From Joyebacterum sp964521425 (GTDB lineage: Bacteria > Joyebacterota > Joyebacteria > Joyebacterales > Joyebacteraceae), in the NCBI GenBank assembly GCA_964521425.1, contig CAZFRO010000002.1, forward strand, positions 1 to 64,000: a stretch of DNA of 64,000 nucleotides, given 5' to 3'. The translations under genes were made by a program, and so were the position numbers. The notes under the pieces are model-generated. The model did no database searches and had not been told where the DNA came from. It was given only the letters and a program-made list of their open reading frames with translations. Of the stretch, positions 57,801 through 64,000 are shown in pieces (the stretch's first letter is position 1; each line of letters begins with the position of its first letter).

Positions 57801-60800
57801 TCTTCATCCGGACCTTCCGTCTCAGGAGGCCAACGATACACACACCGTGCTTGAGATCGACCACGGCACGACTGGGACGGCATCGTGGGCCGGTCTGATG
57901 CGGCTTCTGGCGAAGACCGGAAACGACTACTCGAAGTACGAGTTCCTCGAACTCTGGGTTCACGACAATGGTGATCGGCAGGGCAAGGTCCACATCGATC
58001 TGGGTACGATCAGCGAGGATTACTACCCGCTCGACAATCCGAACGGCGAATTCGATAGTGAGGACGTGGATCTCAATGGGTTTGACTACGACGAGGACAC
58101 GGGTCTCGATCTCACCGATGGCATCGATGGGAACTCGGTTTCGGGCGACGACGGTGATGACGACTACTCGTTTATCTACGGGTCCGAGGACTACACAGAC
58201 ATCAATGGGACGGAGAATAACGAGCGGCTTGACACTGAGGACCTGAACGGAAACTGGGATCTCGACACAAGCAGCAAGTACTGGGAACTCACGATCGATT
58301 TGTCGGATACCACCTATCTTGTGCAGGACAACAGCCTCGTCGAAAGCGGGAACCACTGGCGCCTCTACCGCATTCCGCTCAGCGACGCGATCTCCGTCAA
58401 CGGGATGCTGGACTGGATTGTGGTCAAGTCAGCCAGGCTCTGGCTCGATGGGCTGCCGACCGACGGCGATCCGCTGATGATCGGCGGCATGGACATAGTG
58501 GGAAGCCAGTGGGAGCCGGGGTGGATCCGGGATGCAGAAGGCGGGATCATCTCGGAGGATGAGCTTGAGCTCTTCGGTGAGTCATTCGGCGTGACTTCGA
58601 AGAACACCAAGGAGGATCTAGACTACGATCCCCCGTACGATCCAGGCACCGACGAGAACACGAATCTCCCGAAGCGAGAGCAGTCGCTGACCTTCCTTTT
58701 CAACGAACTCGGGAGCGGACATACAGCCAGTGCCCGGCGGGTCTTCTACTCAGATCAGGACTACACAGGGTACCAGTCTGTGGAACTCTACGTTCACGGG
58801 GCAAGTGATGTCGAAGATGGCACTCAGTTCTTCGTCCGTCTGGGTGCAGACTCACTCAACTACTACGAGTATCGGTTCAATGTGCGTCCGGGGTGGTGGC
58901 AGAAGACGGGTGGCTCCACGAACAGGCTCGAAATCCCGTTCACGGTCTTCACCGATCTCAAACTTGATGAGTTTGCCGGGGTCGACACGGTGTCGGTAGT
59001 GGGAAGCACCAGCGGGATCGACAGTGAGACCATAACCAGGGTCGGATGGCCGTCGCTCTCGAGAGTGAAGCGTATCACGGTCGGTGTGCGAAACGGAAAC
59101 GACGACTCCATATCGAGTCGGATATCGGGAGAGGTATGGCTGGACGACATCCGGCTGAGCGATGTCCGAAAGGAGATAGGTCTTGCGGAGAGGCTCACGA
59201 TAGGAGCGGATTTCGCAGACCTCTTGAGCGTGGATTTCGATCTCCGACACGTTGATGGCGAGTTCCACTCTCTGAAACAGACGCACGGCTCGGGTCAGGA
59301 CAACCTCACCTACAATGTGAACACCACGTTGAATGCCGGGAGATTCGTAAGCGCACTTGGCATAGCTGCTCCAGTGAATGCGTCGATCAAGAAATCTGTG
59401 ACGCGGCCCAAGTTCTCGACCGGTTCTGACATCGTGCTGTCCGATGAGCAGAGCGATACTGAGCAGACGACGACCATTGACAGAAGCGTGAGCCTGTCTC
59501 TTTCACGGAAGCGACAGTCGCCCGACTTCTGGACACACCTGCTCGTTGATGGCTTTTCGTTCAGAGCCTCGATGGCGGATCATCAGAAGCTGTCTCCGAC
59601 GCGAGCAGATACGTCTTCAACGCTTCGCGGCCGCGCATCATACAAGTACGCGCCACAGAAGGCGGGGATCCGCATCTTCGGGGAGACGAAGATATTCCTC
59701 AAGCCGACGAGCATCCGTTTCAATGCGGACACACATCTGATCCACAGCCAGAGCTTCGACATCACATCCGACGGCGTGAAGACGGAGAGAAACGAGACCT
59801 ATGACAAGAAGCTGAACGGCGACGTCAACGTGGATTTCCAGTTCCTTGAGAATCTCAGAACATCACACACCGTGGCGGTCAGACGTGATCTGGCGGATGA
59901 TAATCGGCCGTGGGCAGGACTCAACATCGGGCGCGAGACCGAGCGCCGCTATTCGAACAGCGTCAGTTTCAATCCGAAATTCGGCAAGTGGCTGTCGCCG
60001 CAGTACACCTTCTCGTCCAGTTTCACGGATGCACACGGTCCGGAGGTACGAAGGACCGGAGACCCGGTGGGCGTGCGGAATATCAGGGCGCAGAGCAGTC
60101 ACCAGGTGAGAATATCCTTCGATCTCAAGAAGCTCGTTGGTAGCGGGACACCCACGGCGAGAACGGGACGTACGCCCCGCAGGGGACGTGACGAGGCAGA
60201 CGAGGGTGGTGAGGAGGGTGAGGAGGGGGAGACGCCTGTGGAGGGTGACCCAGAGGCCGAGGAGTTGAAGGCGGAGGGTCCTGGTTTCGGGGCGCTCCTG
60301 GACCCTGTTCTCACGTTCATCAGGAGGATGGATGCGATCGATGGCCGGTACTCCGTGAAGCGGAGTTCTCGGTTCGACAGGATTCTCTGGGAGGAGGTAC
60401 CCGGCTGGGGTTACAGGCTCGGGCTCGTCGAGGCGGAGTCGGCGGACGATCGAACGGAGGAGCGTACGATCGACGTGGGGACCGGCGTGAAGCTGACGTC
60501 CCAGATTCGTCTCAAGGGGGACTACAAGCGAACCGTGAGCGGCAGATGGTACAAGAACGCCATCTCTGACTCTCAGTTCCTGCTCGCGAGAACGGAGTCG
60601 ATGAACGAGACCTCGAAGGGATCTCTGTCATGGTCTGGTATCGAGAGGATAGGTCCACTCACGGACCTGTTCAAGTCGGTGAGGGCGCGAAGCGGCGTTG
60701 AGTACAGGCGATCCTACTCCGGACCGTTCGGGGAACCCTCGACCAGGGGGAACTCGTTCTCCATGAGCCCCGTGTTCTCGGTGGACACATCATTCAAGAA

Positions 60801-61230
60801 CGGCGTGACCGGCAGTTTCTCCTGGGACAAGAAGCGGATGCGCACCTTCAGTCTCGGCGGTGTCGGCTCGATCACGGAGGACCTGACCAGCTCCACGAAC
60901 TTCACCGTCAACTACAGGTTCTCGGCGCCGCAGGGTCTGAAACTGCCTTTCTTTGGGCAGAAGCTGAGGTTCACAAGCAACCTGAGCACGTCGCTGACTG
61001 TACGAACCTCTGCGAAGAACTCGAGAACCGCGAGGGATGAGTACGCCCTGGCAAGTACGGACCCGACATCTTCAACCAGTGACTTCTCGGTGATCGGCGA
61101 TGCAACGTACAGTTTCTCACGGAGTGTCTCGGGTGGATTGCAGATGAGCTTCTCCCAGAGCAAGGATCTCAAACAGGACCAGACCCGCAGGACCATAGGT
61201 GTCCACATCAGTGCGGAGTTCAAGTTTTGA
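54898..61230 (+). CDS. sprA: SprA-family cell surface protein (type IX secretion outer membrane translocon)
   Basis: A very large protein (about 2,110 residues) with a signal peptide near residues 62-86 (ARLLALTLVVLAVFTQFESAVRADA). Family features include LKVRGSERITFGGQTSY, MEQQLTVNLEGTIGRKIHVYVDHRS, DEDEVIQKIELGEVNLSLPGTEFVSYSGHHEGLFGAKM and VVIASKEEGES. The middle part has repeated jellyroll-like segments (FLELWVHDNGDRQGKVHIDLGTISEDYYP; YQSVELYVHGASD), and the last third is rich in amphipathic beta strands ending in F (ISAEFKF), as in outer membrane barrels. SprA forms the large barrel translocon of the type IX secretion system. The start is uncertain: ATG 54898, 54922 (after AGGAAG), 54943, 54982 or 55003. 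A repeat tract follows the signal. No other T9SS gene is visible. Confidence 0.88.
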   Translation: MQEQEERSMSSDFLVDMRVRSAAAIWSKMIRVFFKMSRSLSNPGPGSLPGRVPGWGRAFSARLLALTLVVLAVFTQFESAVRADAGSPAPPDSSALVPSDTLALVPPGTLALVPPDTLAAVPSDTLALVPPDTLAVVPSDTLALVPLEALAAVPPDTLSAVPPDTLVAASADSVVPLDPFAIGFPLKLEAEAEFVRPWSQGPRIHLAESAAVVVPLPRFVLTSVPLRNTLLIDLDAGLVTVESRGGDVLAFLAYAAPLDEFQGQVGRRSVRAAWLAAVKRQLAALKDEQAGGLLDIDIPMPLPGPFVKAIGPGANLKVRGSERITFGGQTSYTVEALESESGPVSRWPQLDMEQQLTVNLEGTIGRKIHVYVDHRSGGETFGGGKANQIRVHYDGDEDEVIQKIELGEVNLSLPGTEFVSYSGHHEGLFGAKMSARVGRLDLVVIASKEEGESDGAGFTGSSESDSLQINDTSYKARTFFAVDGDVLKYSDTEFSIQEIHVYVDDRNGSNNIETGAAPGRAYLDDPVDALPPPGGPTQRGDFDELVELEDYLFDYQSGVIEFMRAVATNEVLAVSFVRFDGYSVGGVDGDSLRLKMLKREERVGGTDWAPIQRYELKHIYDLGSDDIPEDGFELTIKKRASSGEDPESENSVPFIQILGLDTHGLGTDPDPDGIVDLEWIDFEKGYLVFPHLTPFCPDYDTTAFYYPEGGGPDDVYVADELEEKNCSIYSKEIFDADDDMYYIETSYNNPQTTFYLGHINIIENSEVVRLNGVRLTRGVDYTIYYPAGQLTLLTEEAKNEDAKVTVEFDYKPFGIGGEKTLLGTRAVYNWGQNLKIGTTWMYQSKGTPDDQPRLGEEPSRTVVGDVNFSAEFRPELMTRIADAIPFIDTDAESSLKIAAEAAVSIPEPNTKGFVAIDDMEGTENVSRLGVTRRLWVPSSVPMEPPGISAADRVNIDWYNPKRKVREGDLHPDLPSQEANDTHTVLEIDHGTTGTASWAGLMRLLAKTGNDYSKYEFLELWVHDNGDRQGKVHIDLGTISEDYYPLDNPNGEFDSEDVDLNGFDYDEDTGLDLTDGIDGNSVSGDDGDDDYSFIYGSEDYTDINGTENNERLDTEDLNGNWDLDTSSKYWELTIDLSDTTYLVQDNSLVESGNHWRLYRIPLSDAISVNGMLDWIVVKSARLWLDGLPTDGDPLMIGGMDIVGSQWEPGWIRDAEGGIISEDELELFGESFGVTSKNTKEDLDYDPPYDPGTDENTNLPKREQSLTFLFNELGSGHTASARRVFYSDQDYTGYQSVELYVHGASDVEDGTQFFVRLGADSLNYYEYRFNVRPGWWQKTGGSTNRLEIPFTVFTDLKLDEFAGVDTVSVVGSTSGIDSETITRVGWPSLSRVKRITVGVRNGNDDSISSRISGEVWLDDIRLSDVRKEIGLAERLTIGADFADLLSVDFDLRHVDGEFHSLKQTHGSGQDNLTYNVNTTLNAGRFVSALGIAAPVNASIKKSVTRPKFSTGSDIVLSDEQSDTEQTTTIDRSVSLSLSRKRQSPDFWTHLLVDGFSFRASMADHQKLSPTRADTSSTLRGRASYKYAPQKAGIRIFGETKIFLKPTSIRFNADTHLIHSQSFDITSDGVKTERNETYDKKLNGDVNVDFQFLENLRTSHTVAVRRDLADDNRPWAGLNIGRETERRYSNSVSFNPKFGKWLSPQYTFSSSFTDAHGPEVRRTGDPVGVRNIRAQSSHQVRISFDLKKLVGSGTPTARTGRTPRRGRDEADEGGEEGEEGETPVEGDPEAEELKAEGPGFGALLDPVLTFIRRMDAIDGRYSVKRSSRFDRILWEEVPGWGYRLGLVEAESADDRTEERTIDVGTGVKLTSQIRLKGDYKRTVSGRWYKNAISDSQFLLARTESMNETSKGSLSWSGIERIGPLTDLFKSVRARSGVEYRRSYSGPFGEPSTRGNSFSMSPVFSVDTSFKNGVTGSFSWDKKRMRTFSLGGVGSITEDLTSSTNFTVNYRFSAPQGLKLPFFGQKLRFTSNLSTSLTVRTSAKNSRTARDEYALASTDPTSSTSDFSVIGDATYSFSRSVSGGLQMSFSQSKDLKQDQTRRTIGVHISAEFKF
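55180..55395 (+). repeat. Nine 24-bp units encoding a Pro-rich 8-residue repeat in sprA
   Basis: Nine in-frame 24-bp units encode variants of ALVPPDTL (ALVPSDTL, AAVPSDTL, SAVPPDTL and others). They follow the signal peptide and precede the conserved SprA region. Several units are nearly identical at the DNA level, indicating recent slippage or homogenisation. Confidence 0.92.
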
Positions 61231-62132
61231 TGAGATCATCCGGATCCAGGCGAAAGGCGGCCCGAGCGTTGCTGCCGGGCTTGGTCGTTCTGGTAACACT
61301 GACGGGATGCGCGCGCCCCGAGTTTGATGGTGAGGCTGCACACCGACTCATTGAGGAGCAGTGCAGTCTGGGACCACGGTTTCCGGGCAGTCCCGGCCAC
61401 GCCAAGATGCGTGACTGGCTCATTGCTGAGGTGAGCCGGTGGACGGACGCGGTGTCCGTGCAGACGTTTGAGACCGTAGGACCGAGCGGTGGAATCGAAC
61501 TCACGAATGTGATCGCATCGTTCGGGGTCTCAGAGCGGCAGCGTGTTCTTCTGGGTGCACACTGGGACACGCGCGCGGTTGCCGAATGCGACCCGGATCC
61601 GACCAACCGGGAGATGCCGATCCTTGGGGCGAACGACGGGGCGTCCGGTGTCGCAGTGCTCCTGGAGCTTGCGAGGCTTATGTCAGAGCGGGAGCCGTCT
61701 GTTGGAGTCGATCTGGTCTTCTTCGATGGTGAAGATGGAGGGGACGAGGGGGGCTTGGGGAAGTGGTGTATCGGATCGACCTACTATGCGACGCATCTTG
61801 GAGACTACTGCCCCGAATACGCGGTGGTTATCGACATGATTGGCGACTGTGAACTCTCCATTCCGATAGAACCTAACTGCTGGGCGGCGTGTCCGCTGGA
61901 AGTCGACCGTGTCTGGTCGGCTGCTCGGCGAGTAGAGGCCGCGAGCTTCACAAGACTTGCTGGAGTGTCTCTCTACGACGATCATGTCCCGCTCATCAGA
62001 GCCGGGATCCCATCCGTGCTCGTGATCGACTTCGACTATCCCTACTGGCACACCCTTGCGGATACCCCCGACAAGTGCTGCCCAGCGAGTCTTGCTGAGG
62101 TCGGACGGGTGCTCGTCGAGCTCATCTACTAA
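61230..62132 (+). CDS. Glutaminyl-peptide cyclotransferase-like M28 lipoprotein
   Basis: The 300-residue protein has a lipobox LTGC ending at C27. The zinc-enzyme core matches bacterial glutaminyl cyclases: VLLGAHWDTRAVAECDPDPTNREMPILGANDGASGVAVLLELARLM, VDLVFFDGEDGG with WCIGSTYYA, and near the end DDHVPLIRAGIPSVLVIDFDYPYWHTLADTPDKC. Such enzymes form N-terminal pyroglutamate on exported proteins. ATG 61230 overlaps the sprA stop (TGATG), so the two are translated together. Ordinary M28 aminopeptidase activity is the main alternative, but the HWDTRA...DPDP and YWHTLADT blocks favour a cyclase. Confidence 0.85.
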   Translation: MRSSGSRRKAARALLPGLVVLVTLTGCARPEFDGEAAHRLIEEQCSLGPRFPGSPGHAKMRDWLIAEVSRWTDAVSVQTFETVGPSGGIELTNVIASFGVSERQRVLLGAHWDTRAVAECDPDPTNREMPILGANDGASGVAVLLELARLMSEREPSVGVDLVFFDGEDGGDEGGLGKWCIGSTYYATHLGDYCPEYAVVIDMIGDCELSIPIEPNCWAACPLEVDRVWSAARRVEAASFTRLAGVSLYDDHVPLIRAGIPSVLVIDFDYPYWHTLADTPDKCCPASLAEVGRVLVELIY

Positions 62133-62206
62133 CCCACGCGGAAGGGGCATCCCGCGCCCCAATCTCCCCCAAGCCTCAACCCTTACGCCGCTAGCGAAGT
62201 TTTCCC

Positions 62207-62235
62207 TTGCGTCCCTGGCCGCCTCGTGCTATTTT
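62207..62235 (+). promoter_or_regulatory. Predicted promoter for the rimP-nusA operon
   Basis: TTGCGT (62207-62212) and TATTTT (62230-62235) are separated by 17 bases, followed by an A/T-rich TTCTCTC. Transcription would begin near 62242, directly before a strong hairpin. Confidence 0.5.
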
Positions 62236-62243
62236 TTCTCTCG

Positions 62244-62263
62244 AAGTGGGCGCGTGCCCACTT
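62244..62263 (+). other. Hairpin at the 5' end of the rimP-nusA transcript
   Basis: AAGTGGGC (62244-62251) and GCCCACTT (62256-62263) form a perfect 8-bp stem with a GCGT loop. It would lie within the first 25 transcribed bases if the predicted promoter is used. It could protect the 5' end or regulate rimP translation. Confidence 0.5.
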
Positions 62264-62295
62264 TCCGAGTGTTTGGGCCAAGTAACGAGGCAGTG

Positions 62296-62754
62296 ATGGG
62301 CAGAACTGACGACAGACTCTACGAACTTACTTCGAAGCTCGTGTCCGGTATGGGTTTCACACTGGTGGACGTGCGCGACGTCGGGGAATACGGACGCAGG
62401 GTCCTCAAGTTCTGCATTGATGATGATCGCGGCATATCGCTTGGCGATTGTAGGTCAGTAAGTCGTGAACTCGCCGACTTTCTGGACGCTGAGGGCGAGA
62501 TCGATGGACCCTATCAGCTTGAGGTGACCTCTCCCGGGCTCGACCGTGATCTTCAGAAGGAACGCGAATACAAGCATTTCTCCGGGCGAAGGGCCAGGCT
62601 TGTATTGCGAGGTGAGGGCACGGACGGAGTAGTGACCGGCACAATCGTGGGCGCCGAGCGTGGAATCGTGAGATTCAAGCCCGATGGCGCCGAAGAGACC
62701 GAGATCCCACTCTCGCGCATAGCGCGGGCGCGTCTCGAGATCGAGATTCCGTAG
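62296..62754 (+). CDS. rimP: Ribosome maturation factor RimP
   Basis: The 152-residue RimP assists 30S assembly. LVSGMGFTLVDVRDVGEYGRRVLKFCIDDDRGISLGDCRSVSRELADFLDAEGEIDGPYQLEVTSPGLDRDLQKEREYKHFSGRRARL contains the conserved core (SPGLDRPL equivalent). ATG 62296 follows ACGAGG; earlier in-frame starts lie in the preceding gene. nusA follows after 48 bases, the standard operon. Confidence 0.95.
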   Translation: MGRTDDRLYELTSKLVSGMGFTLVDVRDVGEYGRRVLKFCIDDDRGISLGDCRSVSRELADFLDAEGEIDGPYQLEVTSPGLDRDLQKEREYKHFSGRRARLVLRGEGTDGVVTGTIVGAERGIVRFKPDGAEETEIPLSRIARARLEIEIP

Positions 62755-62802
62755 CTGTTACCGGATCTTGGGACGATACACGAACGATAGAGGAGACACG
62801 AC

Positions 62803-64000
62803 ATGAACACCGGGGTTCTGGAAGCGCTACGAAGGGTAGCTCGCACGAAGCAACTGGACAATGAGATCCTGGTTGAAGCGCTGGAGGCCGGCATCCTGTC
62901 GGCGGCCCGCAAGAAATTCGGCCCGGCCGCCGAGATCGAGGTGACGATCGACGAGGAGAGCGACACTCTTGGTGTCTTCCTCAACAAGGTCGTCGTCGAG
63001 ACGCCCGAGGACAGTACTATCGAGCTCGATATCGAGGAGGCGCAGGAGATCGACGCAAGCGCCGAGCTGGGCGGAACTGTCAAGGTCGAGGTGCCCTTGG
63101 ACGACTTCGGGCGGAACGCAATCCAGGCCGCCAAGCAGATCGTGGTTCAGAGAGTGCGGGAGGCGGAGAGAGAGCAGATATACGAGGAGTTCCAGGACAG
63201 GATTGGTGACATCATCACCGGTGACGTTCAGCAGATCGAGCGGAGCGGGATCATTGTGAACCTGGGGCGGACCGAGGCGGTGCTGCCACCAAGAGAGCAG
63301 ATCCAGCGCGAGCGCTACCGACAGGGAGACAGGATACGCGCCTACCTCGTGTCGGTCGAGAGGACCACTAAGGGACCGCAGATCATCCTGTCGAGAACAC
63401 ATCCGAACTTCCTGAAGAAGCTCTTCCGCATGGAAGTGCCTGAGATATATGACTCGGTCGTGGAGATAATGGCCATCGCGAGAGAGGCGGGCGGACGCTC
63501 GAAGGTCGCGGTGGTGTCTCATGATGAACGCGTCGATCCCGTCGGGGCGTGTGTGGGCGTGAAGGGTTCCCGAATCCAGACCATAGTGAGGGAACTTGCT
63601 GGGGAGAAGATCGACATCGTTCCCTGGAATCTGGATCCATCGGTCTTCGTCGGCCGAGCATTGAATCCGGCGAAAGTGTCGAAGGCCGTAGTCAATGATT
63701 CAGATCACTCCGTGAGGGTGATCGTGCCGGATGATCAGCTTTCTCTTGCCATCGGCCGGGGCGGACAGAACGCGAGACTTGCCGCGAAGCTCACGGGGTG
63801 GAAGATCGACATCGTTGGAGAGAAGGAACACTCCCGCGATCTGGAAGTCGCTATGGCGCAGCGCGTCCCAGTGAGCGAACTTCCGGGTGTGGGGCCGAAG
63901 ATGGCTGATGCTCTCTCGCTCGCTGGCTACCGACACGTGCAGGACCTGGATGGCGTTGAGACAGAGGCACTGCTCCTGGTCGCCGGCGTGGGCGAGAAGA
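62803..64000 (+). CDS. nusA: Transcription termination/antitermination protein NusA (partial, runs off the window)
   Basis: At least 399 codons starting at ATG 62803 after AGAGGAG; the gene continues beyond 64000. The N-terminal polymerase-binding domain is followed by the S1 domain (DIITGDVQQIERSGIIVNLGRTEAVLPPREQI), then KH1 (VDPVGACVGVKGSRIQTIVRELAGEKIDIV) and KH2 (LSLAIGRGGQNARLAAKLTGWKIDIV). A helix-hairpin-helix-like segment (SELPGVGPKMADALSLAGYRHVQDLDGV) follows the KH domains, suggesting a C-terminal extension. NusA controls pausing, termination and antitermination. Confidence 0.96.
   Translation, partial: MNTGVLEALRRVARTKQLDNEILVEALEAGILSAARKKFGPAAEIEVTIDEESDTLGVFLNKVVVETPEDSTIELDIEEAQEIDASAELGGTVKVEVPLDDFGRNAIQAAKQIVVQRVREAEREQIYEEFQDRIGDIITGDVQQIERSGIIVNLGRTEAVLPPREQIQRERYRQGDRIRAYLVSVERTTKGPQIILSRTHPNFLKKLFRMEVPEIYDSVVEIMAIAREAGGRSKVAVVSHDERVDPVGACVGVKGSRIQTIVRELAGEKIDIVPWNLDPSVFVGRALNPAKVSKAVVNDSDHSVRVIVPDDQLSLAIGRGGQNARLAAKLTGWKIDIVGEKEHSRDLEVAMAQRVPVSELPGVGPKMADALSLAGYRHVQDLDGVETEALLLVAGVGEK

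Overview
The window is about 64 kb of moderately high-GC, densely packed bacterial chromosome. Nearly all genes are on the + strand; the exceptions are one EamA-type transporter and the lptG-lptF pair. GTG and TTG starts are common and many genes overlap by 1-4 bases (ATGA, GTGA, TTGA). The gene content points to a Gram-negative bacterium of the FCB type (Fibrobacteres-Chlorobi-Bacteroidetes and relatives, for example Eisenbacteria, Krumholzibacteriota or Latescibacteria). The evidence is Kdo/LPS synthesis and Lpt export genes, a Bat aerotolerance operon, a SprA-family (type IX secretion) outer membrane protein beside a glutaminyl cyclase, and a ferredoxin-linked 2-oxoacid oxidoreductase typical of anaerobic metabolism. 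The phylum cannot be fixed from the sequence alone.

Layout: (1) 1-4687, a batA(end)-batB-batC-batD-batE operon. (2) 4742-8104, asd, an orphan ecfT, truA and a fructose-6-phosphate aldolase/transaldolase. (3) 8116-13089, an HtrA-type protease followed by purL, purQ and a gene in the position of purS. (4) 13165-15912, a four-subunit 2-oxoacid:ferredoxin oxidoreductase. (5) 15991-20616, a radical SAM/DUF2344 fusion, RNase G and a small PAS protein. (6) 20613-28676, an accessory block: three tandem double-GNAT acetyltransferases (the first with a nonsense codon near its start), a DsrE-like protein, AI-2E-type and YihY membrane proteins, BtpA, ArfB and EamA. It separates rng from rplU-rpmA, which are often neighbours elsewhere. 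(7) 28795-35294, rplU, rpmA, an MBL hydrolase, kdsB, pyrG, kdsA, kdsC and kdsD. (8) 35305-41078, lptC, lptB, rpoN, a lipoyl carrier, lipA, hpf and hprK. (9) 41075-49784, a complete mannose-type PTS (EIIA, EIIB, EIIC, EIID, HPr, EI) with a GH57 glucanotransferase between EIIB and EIIC, then a phosphoglucose/phosphomannose isomerase and a sugar nucleotidyltransferase. (10) 49864-52272, metK and ahcY, closed by strong hairpins. (11) 52372-54794, lptG-lptF on the minus strand. (12) 54898-62132, a 2.1-kaa SprA protein and the cyclase. (13) 62207-64000, rimP and the start of nusA.

How they work together: regions 7, 8 and 11 make and export Kdo-containing LPS. Region 9 looks like a self-contained sugar uptake and signalling unit: HprK can phosphorylate Ser46 of this HPr, which also carries His15. 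Region 12 implies protein secretion by a type IX system with N-terminal pyroglutamate formation on exported proteins.

The most unusual signals are four tandem duplications that each span a gene's stop codon and fill the following spacer (after batA, asd, ecfT and arfB). Others are a GH57 enzyme embedded in a PTS operon, a standalone lipoyl domain abutting lipA, an lptC-lptB junction without lptA, a likely CTG start for the HtrA protease, and a TGA at codon 5 of the first GNAT gene.
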